The notes below the pieces were generated by a model. It saw only the letters and a program-made list of their open reading frames with translations. It ran no database searches and was not told where the DNA came from. A DNA stretch of 14,715 nucleotides from Nitratifractor sp. (GTDB lineage Bacteria > Campylobacterota > Campylobacteria > Campylobacterales > Sulfurovaceae). The DNA is taken from NCBI GenBank assembly GCA_015490055.1, contig WFYP01000187.1, positions 1-14,715 on the forward strand, read 5' to 3'. Position 1 is the stretch's first letter. Every line of letters starts with the position of its first letter. The translations under genes and the position numbers were made by a program. This document shows positions 1 to 6,443 of this stretch, in pieces.

Positions 1-13
1 ATCTACCATCGCC

Positions 14-117
14 GTCATTCCCGTGAAAACGGGAATCTACAATTTTAACTGCATATAAGTTGCAATTTAACTTTTTCGGTAATTTAAACTGTGAATTCCC
101 ATTTTCACGGGAATGAC
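14..117. repeat. Inverted pair of dRS3-like palindromes (NIME-like repeat)
   Basis: Two 27-bp arms (14-40 and 91-117) are inverted copies of each other, matching at 24 of 27 positions. Each contains a 20-bp unit of the form ATTCCC-N8-GGGAAT (17-36 and 95-114). The left unit is a perfect 8-bp stem closing a GAAA loop; the right one has a single mismatch in that stem. About 50 bp of AT-rich sequence separates the arms. The layout resembles the dRS3-flanked mosaic repeats of Neisseria, though the host here appears to be a Campylobacterota. It lies downstream of tilS and holds no reading frame. It could also act as a transcription barrier after tilS. Confidence 0.75.
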
Positions 118-127
118 ATGGTGGCAA

Positions 128-155
128 GCTTTTGGCTTTGTGCTTTGAGCTTTAG
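128..155. repeat. Degenerate 7-bp tandem repeat, four units
   Basis: Four consecutive heptads read GCTTTTG, GCTTTGT, GCTTTGA and GCTTTAG with no slippage. They sit between the inverted repeat at 14-117 and the stop codon of tilS at 178, so the repeat is just downstream of tilS. No coding role is visible. Confidence 0.55.
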
Positions 156-177
156 GTATTTTATGGAGTTAAGGCTC

Positions 178-1173
178 TTAACTTAATGGAATTAAAGGTG
201 TCCTTAAATTAGCGATACTTATCTCTTCTTCAAATATATAGCCTCTAATTTTTGGTGGAATTCTTGCTTTTCGGTACTGCTCTTTCTTATCTTTAGGAAT
301 AGTGCTTTGAGTATATGGAGCTATATAAAGCAAGCCATTTAAGTACTCTACTGCCCATTTTCTGCCAGCAACTAATGAATCTTGCACTTTCAATAAATCT
401 CTCTCTTTGCCACTTAGTAGGTAGCCTAACTCTTTTAAAGTATAGCTTGTTGCATATGGTAAAATGGATCTATTTTCTAGTTTAAGTACTCTTAACTCTT
501 TCTCTTTTAAAAGTAATCTGTAACTATGTTTTAAATTATTAGCTTCGTACTCTAATATTTCAAAACTTTTATTAAAGCCGCTTTTACCAAACTCTAGCAA
601 CGCATTCGATATTGGGCGAAATTGATTTCTTCTATATTTCTCATTACTATTTGATTCATCAATAAAATACTTGTGCTTATTAGAATCTAAATATACAAGC
701 AATTCCTCTTTTGTATATCCTAAAAGTGGGCGAACTATTTTATAGCCCTTATTGTTGCTAATCTCTTGCATACCACTAAGCTCTACAACCCCTGCACCAG
801 TACTTAGTTGCATCAGAAGCCACTCTAATTTATCATTAAGTTGGTGGGCAGTTAGTAGAGTATTGTAATTGTGCTCGTTTATAGTTTTAGTAAAAAAGTT
901 ATATCTAAAATCCCTTGCATTTGCCTCAAAATTAGAGTTAAATTTTGGGGCATTGGCTATAAAAATCTTTTTACTATATCTATCTGCAAGCTCTTTAGCA
1001 TAGCTTACTTCTTGCTTAGCCTGCTCCCTTAAGCCGTAGTTCACTATGGCAATATCAAAGTTAATATTATGCTCTAAAAGTATAAAAAAGAGTGCACTAG
1101 AATCCACACCAGCCGAGAAGGCTAATAAATTTTTACTATCTTTTAGTAAATTTAAAGTGGACTCTTTTATCAT
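178..1173 (-). CDS. tilS: tRNA(Ile)-lysidine synthase TilS
   Basis: The enzyme uses ATP and lysine to convert C34 of the CAU-anticodon tRNA-Ile to lysidine, so that it reads AUA and is charged with isoleucine. It acts in the cytoplasm. The N-terminal PP-loop ATPase motif reads SAGVDSS at residues 20-26; the alanine in place of the usual second glycine is common in this phylum. Further family motifs are TAHQLND (108-114), the GAG-containing stretch near 126, RPLLGYTKEEL (148-158) and DESNSN...RRNQFR (172-186). The 331-residue length fits the short TilS form with a reduced C-terminal region. A purine-rich AGGAAT lies 5 nt before the ATG. The gene follows glnS by 36 nt on the same strand and is probably cotranscribed. 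The spacer is a heptad repeat. Confidence 0.95.
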   Translation of the reverse strand: MIKESTLNLLKDSKNLLAFSAGVDSSALFFILLEHNINFDIAIVNYGLREQAKQEVSYAKELADRYSKKIFIANAPKFNSNFEANARDFRYNFFTKTINEHNYNTLLTAHQLNDKLEWLLMQLSTGAGVVELSGMQEISNNKGYKIVRPLLGYTKEELLVYLDSNKHKYFIDESNSNEKYRRNQFRPISNALLEFGKSGFNKSFEILEYEANNLKHSYRLLLKEKELRVLKLENRSILPYATSYTLKELGYLLSGKERDLLKVQDSLVAGRKWAVEYLNGLLYIAPYTQSTIPKDKKEQYRKARIPPKIRGYIFEEEISIANLRTPLIPLS

Positions 1174-1182
1174 TTTTATTCC

Positions 1183-1210
1183 TAACCCCTACACACTAAC
1201 AACTAACCCC
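1183..1210 (-). repeat. Degenerate 7-bp tandem repeat in the glnS-tilS spacer
   Basis: On the coding (minus) strand four exact-period heptads read GGGGTTA, GTTGTTA, GTGTGTA, GGGGTTA. The first base is the G of the glnS TAG stop codon (1210). The last unit runs directly into the tilS Shine-Dalgarno AGGAAT, so the repeat fills the spacer. A second heptad run with the same relation to a stop codon lies at 6988-7015. Confidence 0.55.
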
Positions 1211-3465
1211 TAAGCTAATCTTTTAGAAACCAATTCATTTACAACTTTAGGGTTAGCCTTGCCACCTGTAGCTTTTAAAACTTGCCCAACAAAGAAGCCA
1301 AATAGTTTTTGGTTGCCACTCTTAAATTTAGCTACATTGTCTGGATTTTTTGCTATTACCTCATCTATAATTGGTAGTATCTCATCTGGGTTGCTAATTT
1401 GTTTAAGCCCCCTACTCTCGACAATTTGTTCTGGGGTCTCGCCACTTTTAGCCATCGCTTCAAATACCTCTTTTGCAATTTTGCTAGAGATTATCTCTTC
1501 ATCTACCATTTTAGCCAAACTTGCTACATATTTTGGGTTAAATTTTAACTCTTCTAAACTTTTACTCTTTAACTCTTTTGCTACATCATTTGCTACAATG
1601 TTTGCAACTGTTACAGCACTATCATACTCTTTTGTAGCATCTTCATAAAACTTAGCCAACACTTCATCTCTTGCAAAAATACTAGCTACCTGTTTATTTA
1701 AGCCATACTCTTTAATAAACTTATCAAAAACTGCTTGCTCTTGCTCGTTTAACTCTGCCATTTCACCGCCACTTTGCTTTTGCTTTGGCTTAGACTTTTT
1801 AGGCTCTTGTTTTGGTTTTGGCTTACTCTTTTTAGCCCACGAATCTTTAAGCCCTACAATTTTATTAAATACTGGCTTCTTGTCGCTATAATCTACTGGG
1901 TCGGCAAAAAAGTTCCCCTCTCGCTCAAATTGGAAACGCACATCTGCCTTCTCTTCTATAACAGCTGGCTCAACTAAAGCTCCTTTTACAATTTGTAGAG
2001 AGTTTGGATTAACATCTTCTATACCCTCTGGTGCTTCGCACTTAAAGAGTCTATCGTAAACTCTAAGTTCAACCTCTTTAGCACTATTTGCTTCTACCCA
2101 TTGAATGGCACTTTTTACCTTTATGCCACTCTTGTCGTTTCCACTTTTAGAGTCTGGATAGTAAGTAACAATTAACTCTACAATATTGCCAGCCTCATCT
2201 TTTATTGCCTCTTTAAACTCTATAATATAGGCGTGCTTTAATCGCACTGGTTGCGTTGGTGTTAGGCGGTAATACCCCTTTGGTGGGTTCTCTTCGAAAT
2301 CGCCTCTATCTATGTAAATCTCTTTAGAAAATGGTAATTTACGGCTACCCTCTTTTGGCACATCGTGAGGATAGTACGAAGCCTCTAACTCTTCGCTTCC
2401 TTCATAATTCTCTATCGTCACTTTTAGCGGATTTACAACACACATTACACGCGGAACTTTTTTGTTTAAATCATCTCTAATTGCATACTCTAACTGAGCC
2501 ACATCTACAACCGAATTAGTCTTTGCCACGCCAATTTGCTCGCAGAAGTTCAAAATAGACTCTGGCGTATATCCACGGCGTCTAAGCCCTGCAATAGTTG
2601 GCATTCTTGGGTCGTCCCAACCACTTACCACGCCTTTTTGTACAAGCTCTAAAAGCTTTCGTTTACTCATTACTGTATAGTTGATATTTAATCTTGCAAA
2701 CTCATACTGGTAGGGTCTTGGTGGCTCTAAACCAAGTGTATCTATTACCCAATCGTAAATATCACGGTTATTCTCAAACTCTAATGTGCAGATAGAGTGT
2801 GTAACTCCCTCTATATAATCAGAGAGGCAGTGAGCAAAGTCATACATCGGATAAATAGCCCACTTATCGCCTGCTCTAAAGTGGTGTGCGTGGCGGATTC
2901 TATAAAGCAGAGGGTCTCGCATCTTCATATTAGGAGATGCCATATCTATCTTGGCTCTAAGTACATGCTCGCCATCTTTAAACTCGCCTCTCTTCATACG
3001 CTCTAAAAGGTCTAAATTCTCTTCGACACTTCTATTTGCATACTCACTTCGCTTACCTGGGCTTGTAACTGTGCCTCTGTATTCTCTCATCTTATCTTCT
3101 GGCAAGCTATCTACATAAGCCTTGCCTATCTTTACAAGCTCTTTAGCCCACTCATAAAGCCTGTCGAAATAGTCCGAAGTGTGGCGAACATCGCCATCCC
3201 ACTTAAACCCAAGCCACTCTACAGCATCTTTAAGTGCCTCTACATACTCTGTATCTTCGGTTGTTGGGTTAGTATCGTCCATTCGCAAATTACAAACCCC
3301 ACCAAAATCTCTAGCAATCCCAAAGTTAATACTAATAGACTTAGCATGCCCAATATGCGGATACCCATTAGGCTCTGGCGGAAAGCGAGTAACAATTTTA
3401 CTATACTTCCCACTCTCTAAATCTTCTGCTACAATTCTTCTTAAAAAATCTCTTTTCTTATCCAT
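1210..3465 (-). CDS. glnS: Glutamine--tRNA ligase / YqeY-domain fusion protein
   Basis: This class I synthetase charges tRNA-Gln directly with glutamine. The catalytic Rossmann fold carries PPEPNGYPHIGH at 29-40 (HIGH motif) and VMSKRKL at 265-271 (KMSKS-type loop). The GlnRS-typical LEFENNRDIYDW stretch lies at 228-239. The anticodon-binding beta-barrels span roughly 340-540. A Lys/Pro-rich linker (about 545-564, repeating KSKPK) joins them to a C-terminal GatB/YqeY helical domain (about 568-751) ending in the family's LFGFFVGQVLKATGGKANP motif. Its 751 residues compare with about 550 for plain GlnRS. The same fusion is known from Deinococcus and some other bacteria, where the tail helps tRNA binding. 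The gene is upstream of tilS. Many relatives lack GlnRS and make Gln-tRNA by GatCAB, so horizontal origin is plausible (inference). Confidence 0.95.
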   Translation of the reverse strand: MDKKRDFLRRIVAEDLESGKYSKIVTRFPPEPNGYPHIGHAKSISINFGIARDFGGVCNLRMDDTNPTTEDTEYVEALKDAVEWLGFKWDGDVRHTSDYFDRLYEWAKELVKIGKAYVDSLPEDKMREYRGTVTSPGKRSEYANRSVEENLDLLERMKRGEFKDGEHVLRAKIDMASPNMKMRDPLLYRIRHAHHFRAGDKWAIYPMYDFAHCLSDYIEGVTHSICTLEFENNRDIYDWVIDTLGLEPPRPYQYEFARLNINYTVMSKRKLLELVQKGVVSGWDDPRMPTIAGLRRRGYTPESILNFCEQIGVAKTNSVVDVAQLEYAIRDDLNKKVPRVMCVVNPLKVTIENYEGSEELEASYYPHDVPKEGSRKLPFSKEIYIDRGDFEENPPKGYYRLTPTQPVRLKHAYIIEFKEAIKDEAGNIVELIVTYYPDSKSGNDKSGIKVKSAIQWVEANSAKEVELRVYDRLFKCEAPEGIEDVNPNSLQIVKGALVEPAVIEEKADVRFQFEREGNFFADPVDYSDKKPVFNKIVGLKDSWAKKSKPKPKQEPKKSKPKQKQSGGEMAELNEQEQAVFDKFIKEYGLNKQVASIFARDEVLAKFYEDATKEYDSAVTVANIVANDVAKELKSKSLEELKFNPKYVASLAKMVDEEIISSKIAKEVFEAMAKSGETPEQIVESRGLKQISNPDEILPIIDEVIAKNPDNVAKFKSGNQKLFGFFVGQVLKATGGKANPKVVNELVSKRLA

Positions 3466-3495
3466 TATAAACCTGCTAATTATTATTTAATTGCG

Positions 3496-3501
3496 ATTAT
3501 A
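3496..3501 (-). promoter_or_regulatory. Putative -10 box of the glnS-tilS promoter
   Basis: A perfect TATAAT lies on the minus strand about 30 nt upstream of the glnS ATG (3463-3465). No convincing -35 hexamer is seen, which is usual for Campylobacterota sigma-70 promoters. The short leader contains a weak AGG before the start. Confidence 0.4.
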
Positions 3502-3543
3502 GCAAATTTCTAGTTCATACCAAATTAAGCAACACCACTGTAG

Positions 3544-3576
3544 TAACAGTTTTGTACTATACATTATTAACTGTTA
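3544..3576. promoter_or_regulatory. 8-bp inverted repeat upstream of the LysE-type exporter gene
   Basis: TAACAGTT at 3544-3551 and its exact reverse complement AACTGTTA at 3569-3576 are separated by 17 bp. They end 4 bp before a TATATT (3581-3586) that could be the exporter gene's -10 box. The spacing puts the half-sites over the -35 region, as for a dimeric regulator. The binding protein is unknown; the nearby AraC-family regulator is only a candidate. Confidence 0.35.
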
Positions 3577-3616
3577 TTGCTATATTAGGCTTTTTATATA
3601 AGGAGTCTTAATTATT

Positions 3617-4240
3617 ATGGAAACTTATCTTAACGAGTTTTTAATAATTGCAATAGCCCACTTTATTGCTCTGCTTAGTCCTGGTGCTGATTTTGTCTAT
3701 ATAGTCAATAGTGCAATGAATAATAGAGCAAAAGTTGCTATTGGTGCAAGTTTAGGTATTGCATTATCAAATGCCTTTTACATTATGTTGTGCCTGCTTG
3801 GATATGCCACTATTTTTTCTCAATCTACGGCTTTAATGACTCTAATAAAAATTGTAGGAGGAGTTTACCTTCTCTATTTAAGCTTAAATATTTTAAAAGC
3901 AAAAAGCAGTCGAATCTCTATAAATTCTTCCGTTCAAAACAGTAGCAGTTTTAAAAAAGAGTTACTTAGAGGATTCTACTTAAGTTTTTTAAACCCCAAA
4001 ATTTCTATATTTTATATATCTCTATTTACACTTGCGATTAGTAAAAACACTCCGTGGATAGTGCAGTTTTTTTATGGGCTTTGGATGACTCTTGTTGTCT
4101 TTATTTGGGATAGTTTGCTGATTCTATTACTAAATAATCAAAATATAAAAAATAGAATACTCTCGCTTAAATATTTAGAAAAAACTCTTGCTATCTTACT
4201 CTTGTTTATGGGCTTAGGATTATTAATATCACTTGTTTAA
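3617..4240 (+). CDS. LysE/RhtB-family amino-acid exporter
   Basis: This is an inner-membrane translocator of the LysE/RhtB superfamily, whose members export amino acids or related metabolites by proton-driven antiport. The family signature LLSPGADFVYIVNSA follows the first membrane segment (about residues 19-33). Further hydrophobic segments lie at about 40-63, 72-92, 123-143, 148-170 and 188-206, giving about six segments in 207 residues, the normal length. A GGAG Shine-Dalgarno lies 11 nt before the ATG. The gene is divergent from glnS and converges on an AraC-family gene, with a 12-bp overlap of the coding ends. LysE-type exporters are often controlled by an adjacent regulator. The substrate cannot be read from the sequence. 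Confidence 0.88.
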   Translation: METYLNEFLIIAIAHFIALLSPGADFVYIVNSAMNNRAKVAIGASLGIALSNAFYIMLCLLGYATIFSQSTALMTLIKIVGGVYLLYLSLNILKAKSSRISINSSVQNSSSFKKELLRGFYLSFLNPKISIFYISLFTLAISKNTPWIVQFFYGLWMTLVVFIWDSLLILLLNNQNIKNRILSLKYLEKTLAILLLFMGLGLLISLV

Positions 4241-5056
4241 AAAGGATTTTTTATACTCATTAGGGGTTGTTGCAACATAGGATTTAAATACCCTACTAAA
4301 GTGGCTTTGGTCTGTAAATGCAAGTTCATAAGCTACTTGTGCAATATCTTCACTATTAGATAGTAGCTCTTTTGCTTTACAAATTTTTTGATTTAACAAA
4401 TAAGCATGCGGAGATATATGAAAACTCTGCTTAAATAGCTTAAAAAAGTGAAACTCTGAAATATTTATATAACTGCTTATCTCTTTAACTGTCGGATTTG
4501 AATTTACACTATTTTCAATATACTCTTTAGCTAACTTAATATTTCTACTCTCTTTAATTGTAGAATGTTGCAACTCTTTATCACAATATTTCCCAAATAG
4601 TTTTATTAAAAAGTTTTCTAAAGCCTCCTCTTTTTCTAAATAGAAAGTACTGTTATCTAGCAATTTGTAGTTAAGTTTTATAAACTCAAAGTATAAAGCT
4701 CTATCTTTTATAATATATTCAGAAACAGGTATATAAGAATTTAATTCGCCATATATACTCTCTTGCAATTTTTTACACCATTTAGTATCAAGATAAATCA
4801 TATGGTATGTTCTTGATTCATTCTCTATTGGATTGCAACTATGTATAATATTTGGATTAATAACTACCAGTTCACCACACTTTAGACGACCAAGCTCTTG
4901 CTGATAAGAAAATGCCACTTCTCCCTCTTCAATAGCACCTATAGATACTGTTTTATGAAAATGCTTACGGTAGTGATTCGCTGAATTTTCTACAAACCTA
5001 GCCTCTAAATAGGGCATATTATCACTCTTAAAAAATATCTCTTTTTTTATACCCAT
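4229..5056 (-). CDS. AraC-family transcriptional regulator
   Basis: This 275-residue regulator has an N-terminal cupin-type sensing domain (about 15-165; HFHKTVSIGAIEEGE near 32-46 and the proline-bearing VVINPNIIHSCNP near 64-76). The C-terminal pair of helix-turn-helix motifs spans about 175-272. The second HTH ends in the family signature IAQVAYELAFTDQSHFSRVFKSYVATTP. It binds DNA and usually activates nearby transport or catabolic genes. Only 7 nt separate its ATG from the restored end of the phyH-like pseudogene upstream, so the two formed one transcription unit. Its 3' end overlaps the exporter gene by 12 bp. No strong Shine-Dalgarno is seen; a GAGG about 12 nt upstream lies within the end of phyH, suggesting translational coupling. 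The effector is unknown. Confidence 0.92.
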   Translation of the reverse strand: MGIKKEIFFKSDNMPYLEARFVENSANHYRKHFHKTVSIGAIEEGEVAFSYQQELGRLKCGELVVINPNIIHSCNPIENESRTYHMIYLDTKWCKKLQESIYGELNSYIPVSEYIIKDRALYFEFIKLNYKLLDNSTFYLEKEEALENFLIKLFGKYCDKELQHSTIKESRNIKLAKEYIENSVNSNPTVKEISSYINISEFHFFKLFKQSFHISPHAYLLNQKICKAKELLSNSEDIAQVAYELAFTDQSHFSRVFKSYVATTPNEYKKSFLNK

Positions 5057-5063
5057 TGTTAGT

Positions 5064-5775
5064 TTAGACCTCTATACAAAATGCTTGAAAAACCCGTCTT
5101 GTATGCGGTTTTGTCATTCTATTACTTGCGTGTTGGAGTAGCGGTTTAAATAAAATTAGCTATCCTGCTTTTGTATCTATAAAAAGCTCTTTACCCTCTT
5201 TGTCAATATGAGAACCTCTTATTACTTTAAGTGCACCAGTCTCCTTATCGCTACTATCTAGTGTTACTCTAAACATCACAGCCTTTTTTAAAAACTGCTC
5301 TTTATCTTCCTCTTTAACATTTAAAAAATCTGGCAAATTCTTATCGGCGTGATACATTAATGGCCAATTTTTTTCGTCTGTTTTTTCTATAGACTTGTTG
5401 CGATATAAGGATGCGCTATAAATAGGCTTTAAGGGAGTAAGATTGTGCAAAACTTTTTTTGAAGCATAGCCAAAGCTATGGTGATAAAAAATTTTGTGCA
5501 AGATTGTTCCTTTAAAGCCTATTTATGGTGCATTCTTATATCGTAGCAAGTCTTATATAGAAGCAGTAATCTGTAAGCTTTAAATTTAACCCTTCGCTCT
5601 TAATTGCTTGCTCAAACAACTCTTTTACTCTTGGAAAATATTTAAATATCATTTTACGGCTATTTTTCTCAAGCTTTACTGCCTCTTTGGCTATAACTTT
5701 AAGCTCTTCTATCTCTTTATCTGAAAAAGGGAAAATGTTTTGTACATATCCATCTTTTGATAAATTACCCTTCAT
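5064..5775 (-). pseudogene. Broken phytanoyl-CoA dioxygenase (PhyH)-like gene
   Basis: The family comprises non-haem Fe(II)/2-oxoglutarate dioxygenases. The gene survives in two open pieces (5536-5775 and 5160-5501) plus a C-terminal remnant (5064-5159). A 129-bp palindromic element splits it at codon 79. Removing 133 bp (element plus one TATA) rejoins the frame as ...FYIRLATI-YRNKSIEKT... and gives exactly 193 codons. A second lesion is an in-frame TAG at 5160-5162. Beyond it the same frame reads LILFKPLLQHASN...RRVFQAF up to TAA at 5064-5066, the typical PhyH C-terminus. The restored protein has the HxD (YHADKNL), GALKVIRGSH, the distal iron-binding His (LLQHAS) and RR. AAGGAG precedes the ATG. 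It is divergent from tetR by 38 bp. The function is lost unless both lesions are assembly errors. Confidence 0.85.
5408..5536. mobile_element. MITE-like palindromic insertion element in phyH
   Basis: The 129-bp element is flanked by TATA at 5404-5407 and 5537-5540. Its 29-bp ends (5408-5436 and 5508-5536) are inverted repeats matching at 25 of 29 positions. The core also folds on itself: TTGTGCAAAA pairs with a TTTTGTGCAA near 5491-5500, and CATAGC (5465-5470) pairs with GCTATG around a CAAA loop at the centre. It has no gene. In the host gene the pairing continues outwards to 5391 and 5553, because the target was itself nearly palindromic. Removing the element and one TATA restores the phyH frame. 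No transposase is nearby, so it would move in trans; the 4-bp duplication is inferred. Confidence 0.75.
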
Positions 5776-5794
5776 AAGTAACTCCTTTAGAGAA

Positions 5795-5807
5795 ATTATA
5801 ATATAAT
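5795..5807. promoter_or_regulatory. Overlapping divergent -10 boxes for tetR and the phyH-araC unit
   Basis: Within the 38-bp gap, TATAAT occurs on the plus strand at 5797-5802 and 5802-5807, and on the minus strand at 5795-5800. The plus-strand boxes end only 6-11 nt before the tetR ATG, so tetR would be nearly leaderless. The minus-strand box leaves room for the phyH Shine-Dalgarno. Confidence 0.4.
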
Positions 5808-5813
5808 TAGCTT

Positions 5814-6395
5814 ATGAAAAAACGAAACACACGAGAGAGACTACTTGATATAACATTTGAAGAGGTTTATATAAATGGCTATGCTTCTACTTCGGTAGAT
5901 ACTATTTTAAAACGTGCAGCTGTACCCAAAGGCTCTATGTATCATCACTTTAAATCTAAAAAAGAGTTGGTTTTAGCTATGGTTAAAGAGCGACTCTACC
6001 CTAAAATGGATGAGTTTTTTAAACTAAATAGCACAAATAGTGCTTATGAGGCACTAGAGAGTCTATTTACGGCCATGAGCAAAAACAAAATGTTAATTAC
6101 TTATGGCTGCCCAATGTATAGACTTATGGTAGAACTCTCTCCTATCGATAAAGATTTTGATAATCTATTTATTGCTAAATACAACCAGTTAGTGGGCAGT
6201 TTTTCACTACTTTTACAAAAAGATATAAAGAGCGGATTACTAAAAAAAGAGTTAAACACAAAAGAGTTTGCTAGCTTTGTTATCCACTCTACCTGGGGAA
6301 CTCTTTCTCTTTCGCCTACTCTTAGTAGCCCTAAAAACTTCTTAAAAGATTCTAACTATATATTGAGATTACTTAAAAATTATTATACAGACTAG
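5814..6395 (+). CDS. TetR-family transcriptional regulator
   Basis: This 193-residue repressor-type protein has an N-terminal helix-turn-helix at about residues 5-52. It shows the family pattern of an RERLLD helix, ...GYASTSVDTILKRAAVPKGSMYHHFKSKKEL and the start of helix 4. The C-terminal ligand and dimer domain (about 55-193) has no recognisable specificity. The AcrR/YxaF-like subgroup is likely, as CPMYRLMVELSP resembles its CxxxxLxxEL region. No Shine-Dalgarno precedes the ATG, while TATAAT boxes sit within 6-11 nt, so translation may be leaderless. A perfect 16-bp palindrome begins on the TetR stop codon and a close copy lies 51 bp further on, ahead of the AhpD-like gene. The two are the probable operators for the two downstream genes. 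It is divergent from phyH. Confidence 0.9.
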   Translation: MKKRNTRERLLDITFEEVYINGYASTSVDTILKRAAVPKGSMYHHFKSKKELVLAMVKERLYPKMDEFFKLNSTNSAYEALESLFTAMSKNKMLITYGCPMYRLMVELSPIDKDFDNLFIAKYNQLVGSFSLLLQKDIKSGLLKKELNTKEFASFVIHSTWGTLSLSPTLSSPKNFLKDSNYILRLLKNYYTD

Positions 6396-6408
6396 ACTAT
6401 TTAGTCTA
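6393..6408. promoter_or_regulatory. Putative TetR operator 1
   Basis: The perfect palindrome TAGACTATTTAGTCTA (6-bp arms, 4-bp centre) overlaps the TAG stop codon of tetR. The near copy at 6444-6459 starts 51 bp downstream, about five helical turns, so both face the same side of the helix. A TATACT at 6433-6438 lies between them. Confidence 0.65.
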
Positions 6409-6432
6409 ATCTACATTTAAGCAAACTTTCTC

Positions 6433-6438
6433 TATACT
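6433..6438 (+). promoter_or_regulatory. Putative -10 box for the AhpD-like/thioesterase unit
   Basis: TATACT lies 34 nt before the GTG start of the AhpD-like gene and directly between the two palindromes. Operator 2 would cover the transcription start, which suits repression. No clear -35 is seen. Confidence 0.4.
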
Positions 6439-6443
6439 TCCAC

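Noticed and set aside
14..117. Possible CRISPR array from the repeated palindromic units
   Set aside because: Only two units are present, they are inverted rather than direct, and there is no series of similar-length spacers or nearby cas gene.
1259..1648. Antisense open frames opposite glnS, murE, rpoA and the ribosomal genes
   Set aside because: They lack ribosome-binding sites and protein-like composition, and lie wholly within well-supported genes on the other strand.
5160..5162. Recoding of the in-frame TAG (readthrough or pyrrolysine)
   Set aside because: The gene is already disrupted by the insertion, and no pyl genes or readthrough context are seen. A simple nonsense change or sequencing error is more likely.
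5160..5501. Separate small protein starting MHKIFYHHSFGYASKK
   Set aside because: Its first 30 or so residues are encoded by the inserted palindromic element and the rest is the middle of the PhyH-like gene. No Shine-Dalgarno precedes it and the iron-binding site is incomplete, so it is a pseudogene fragment.
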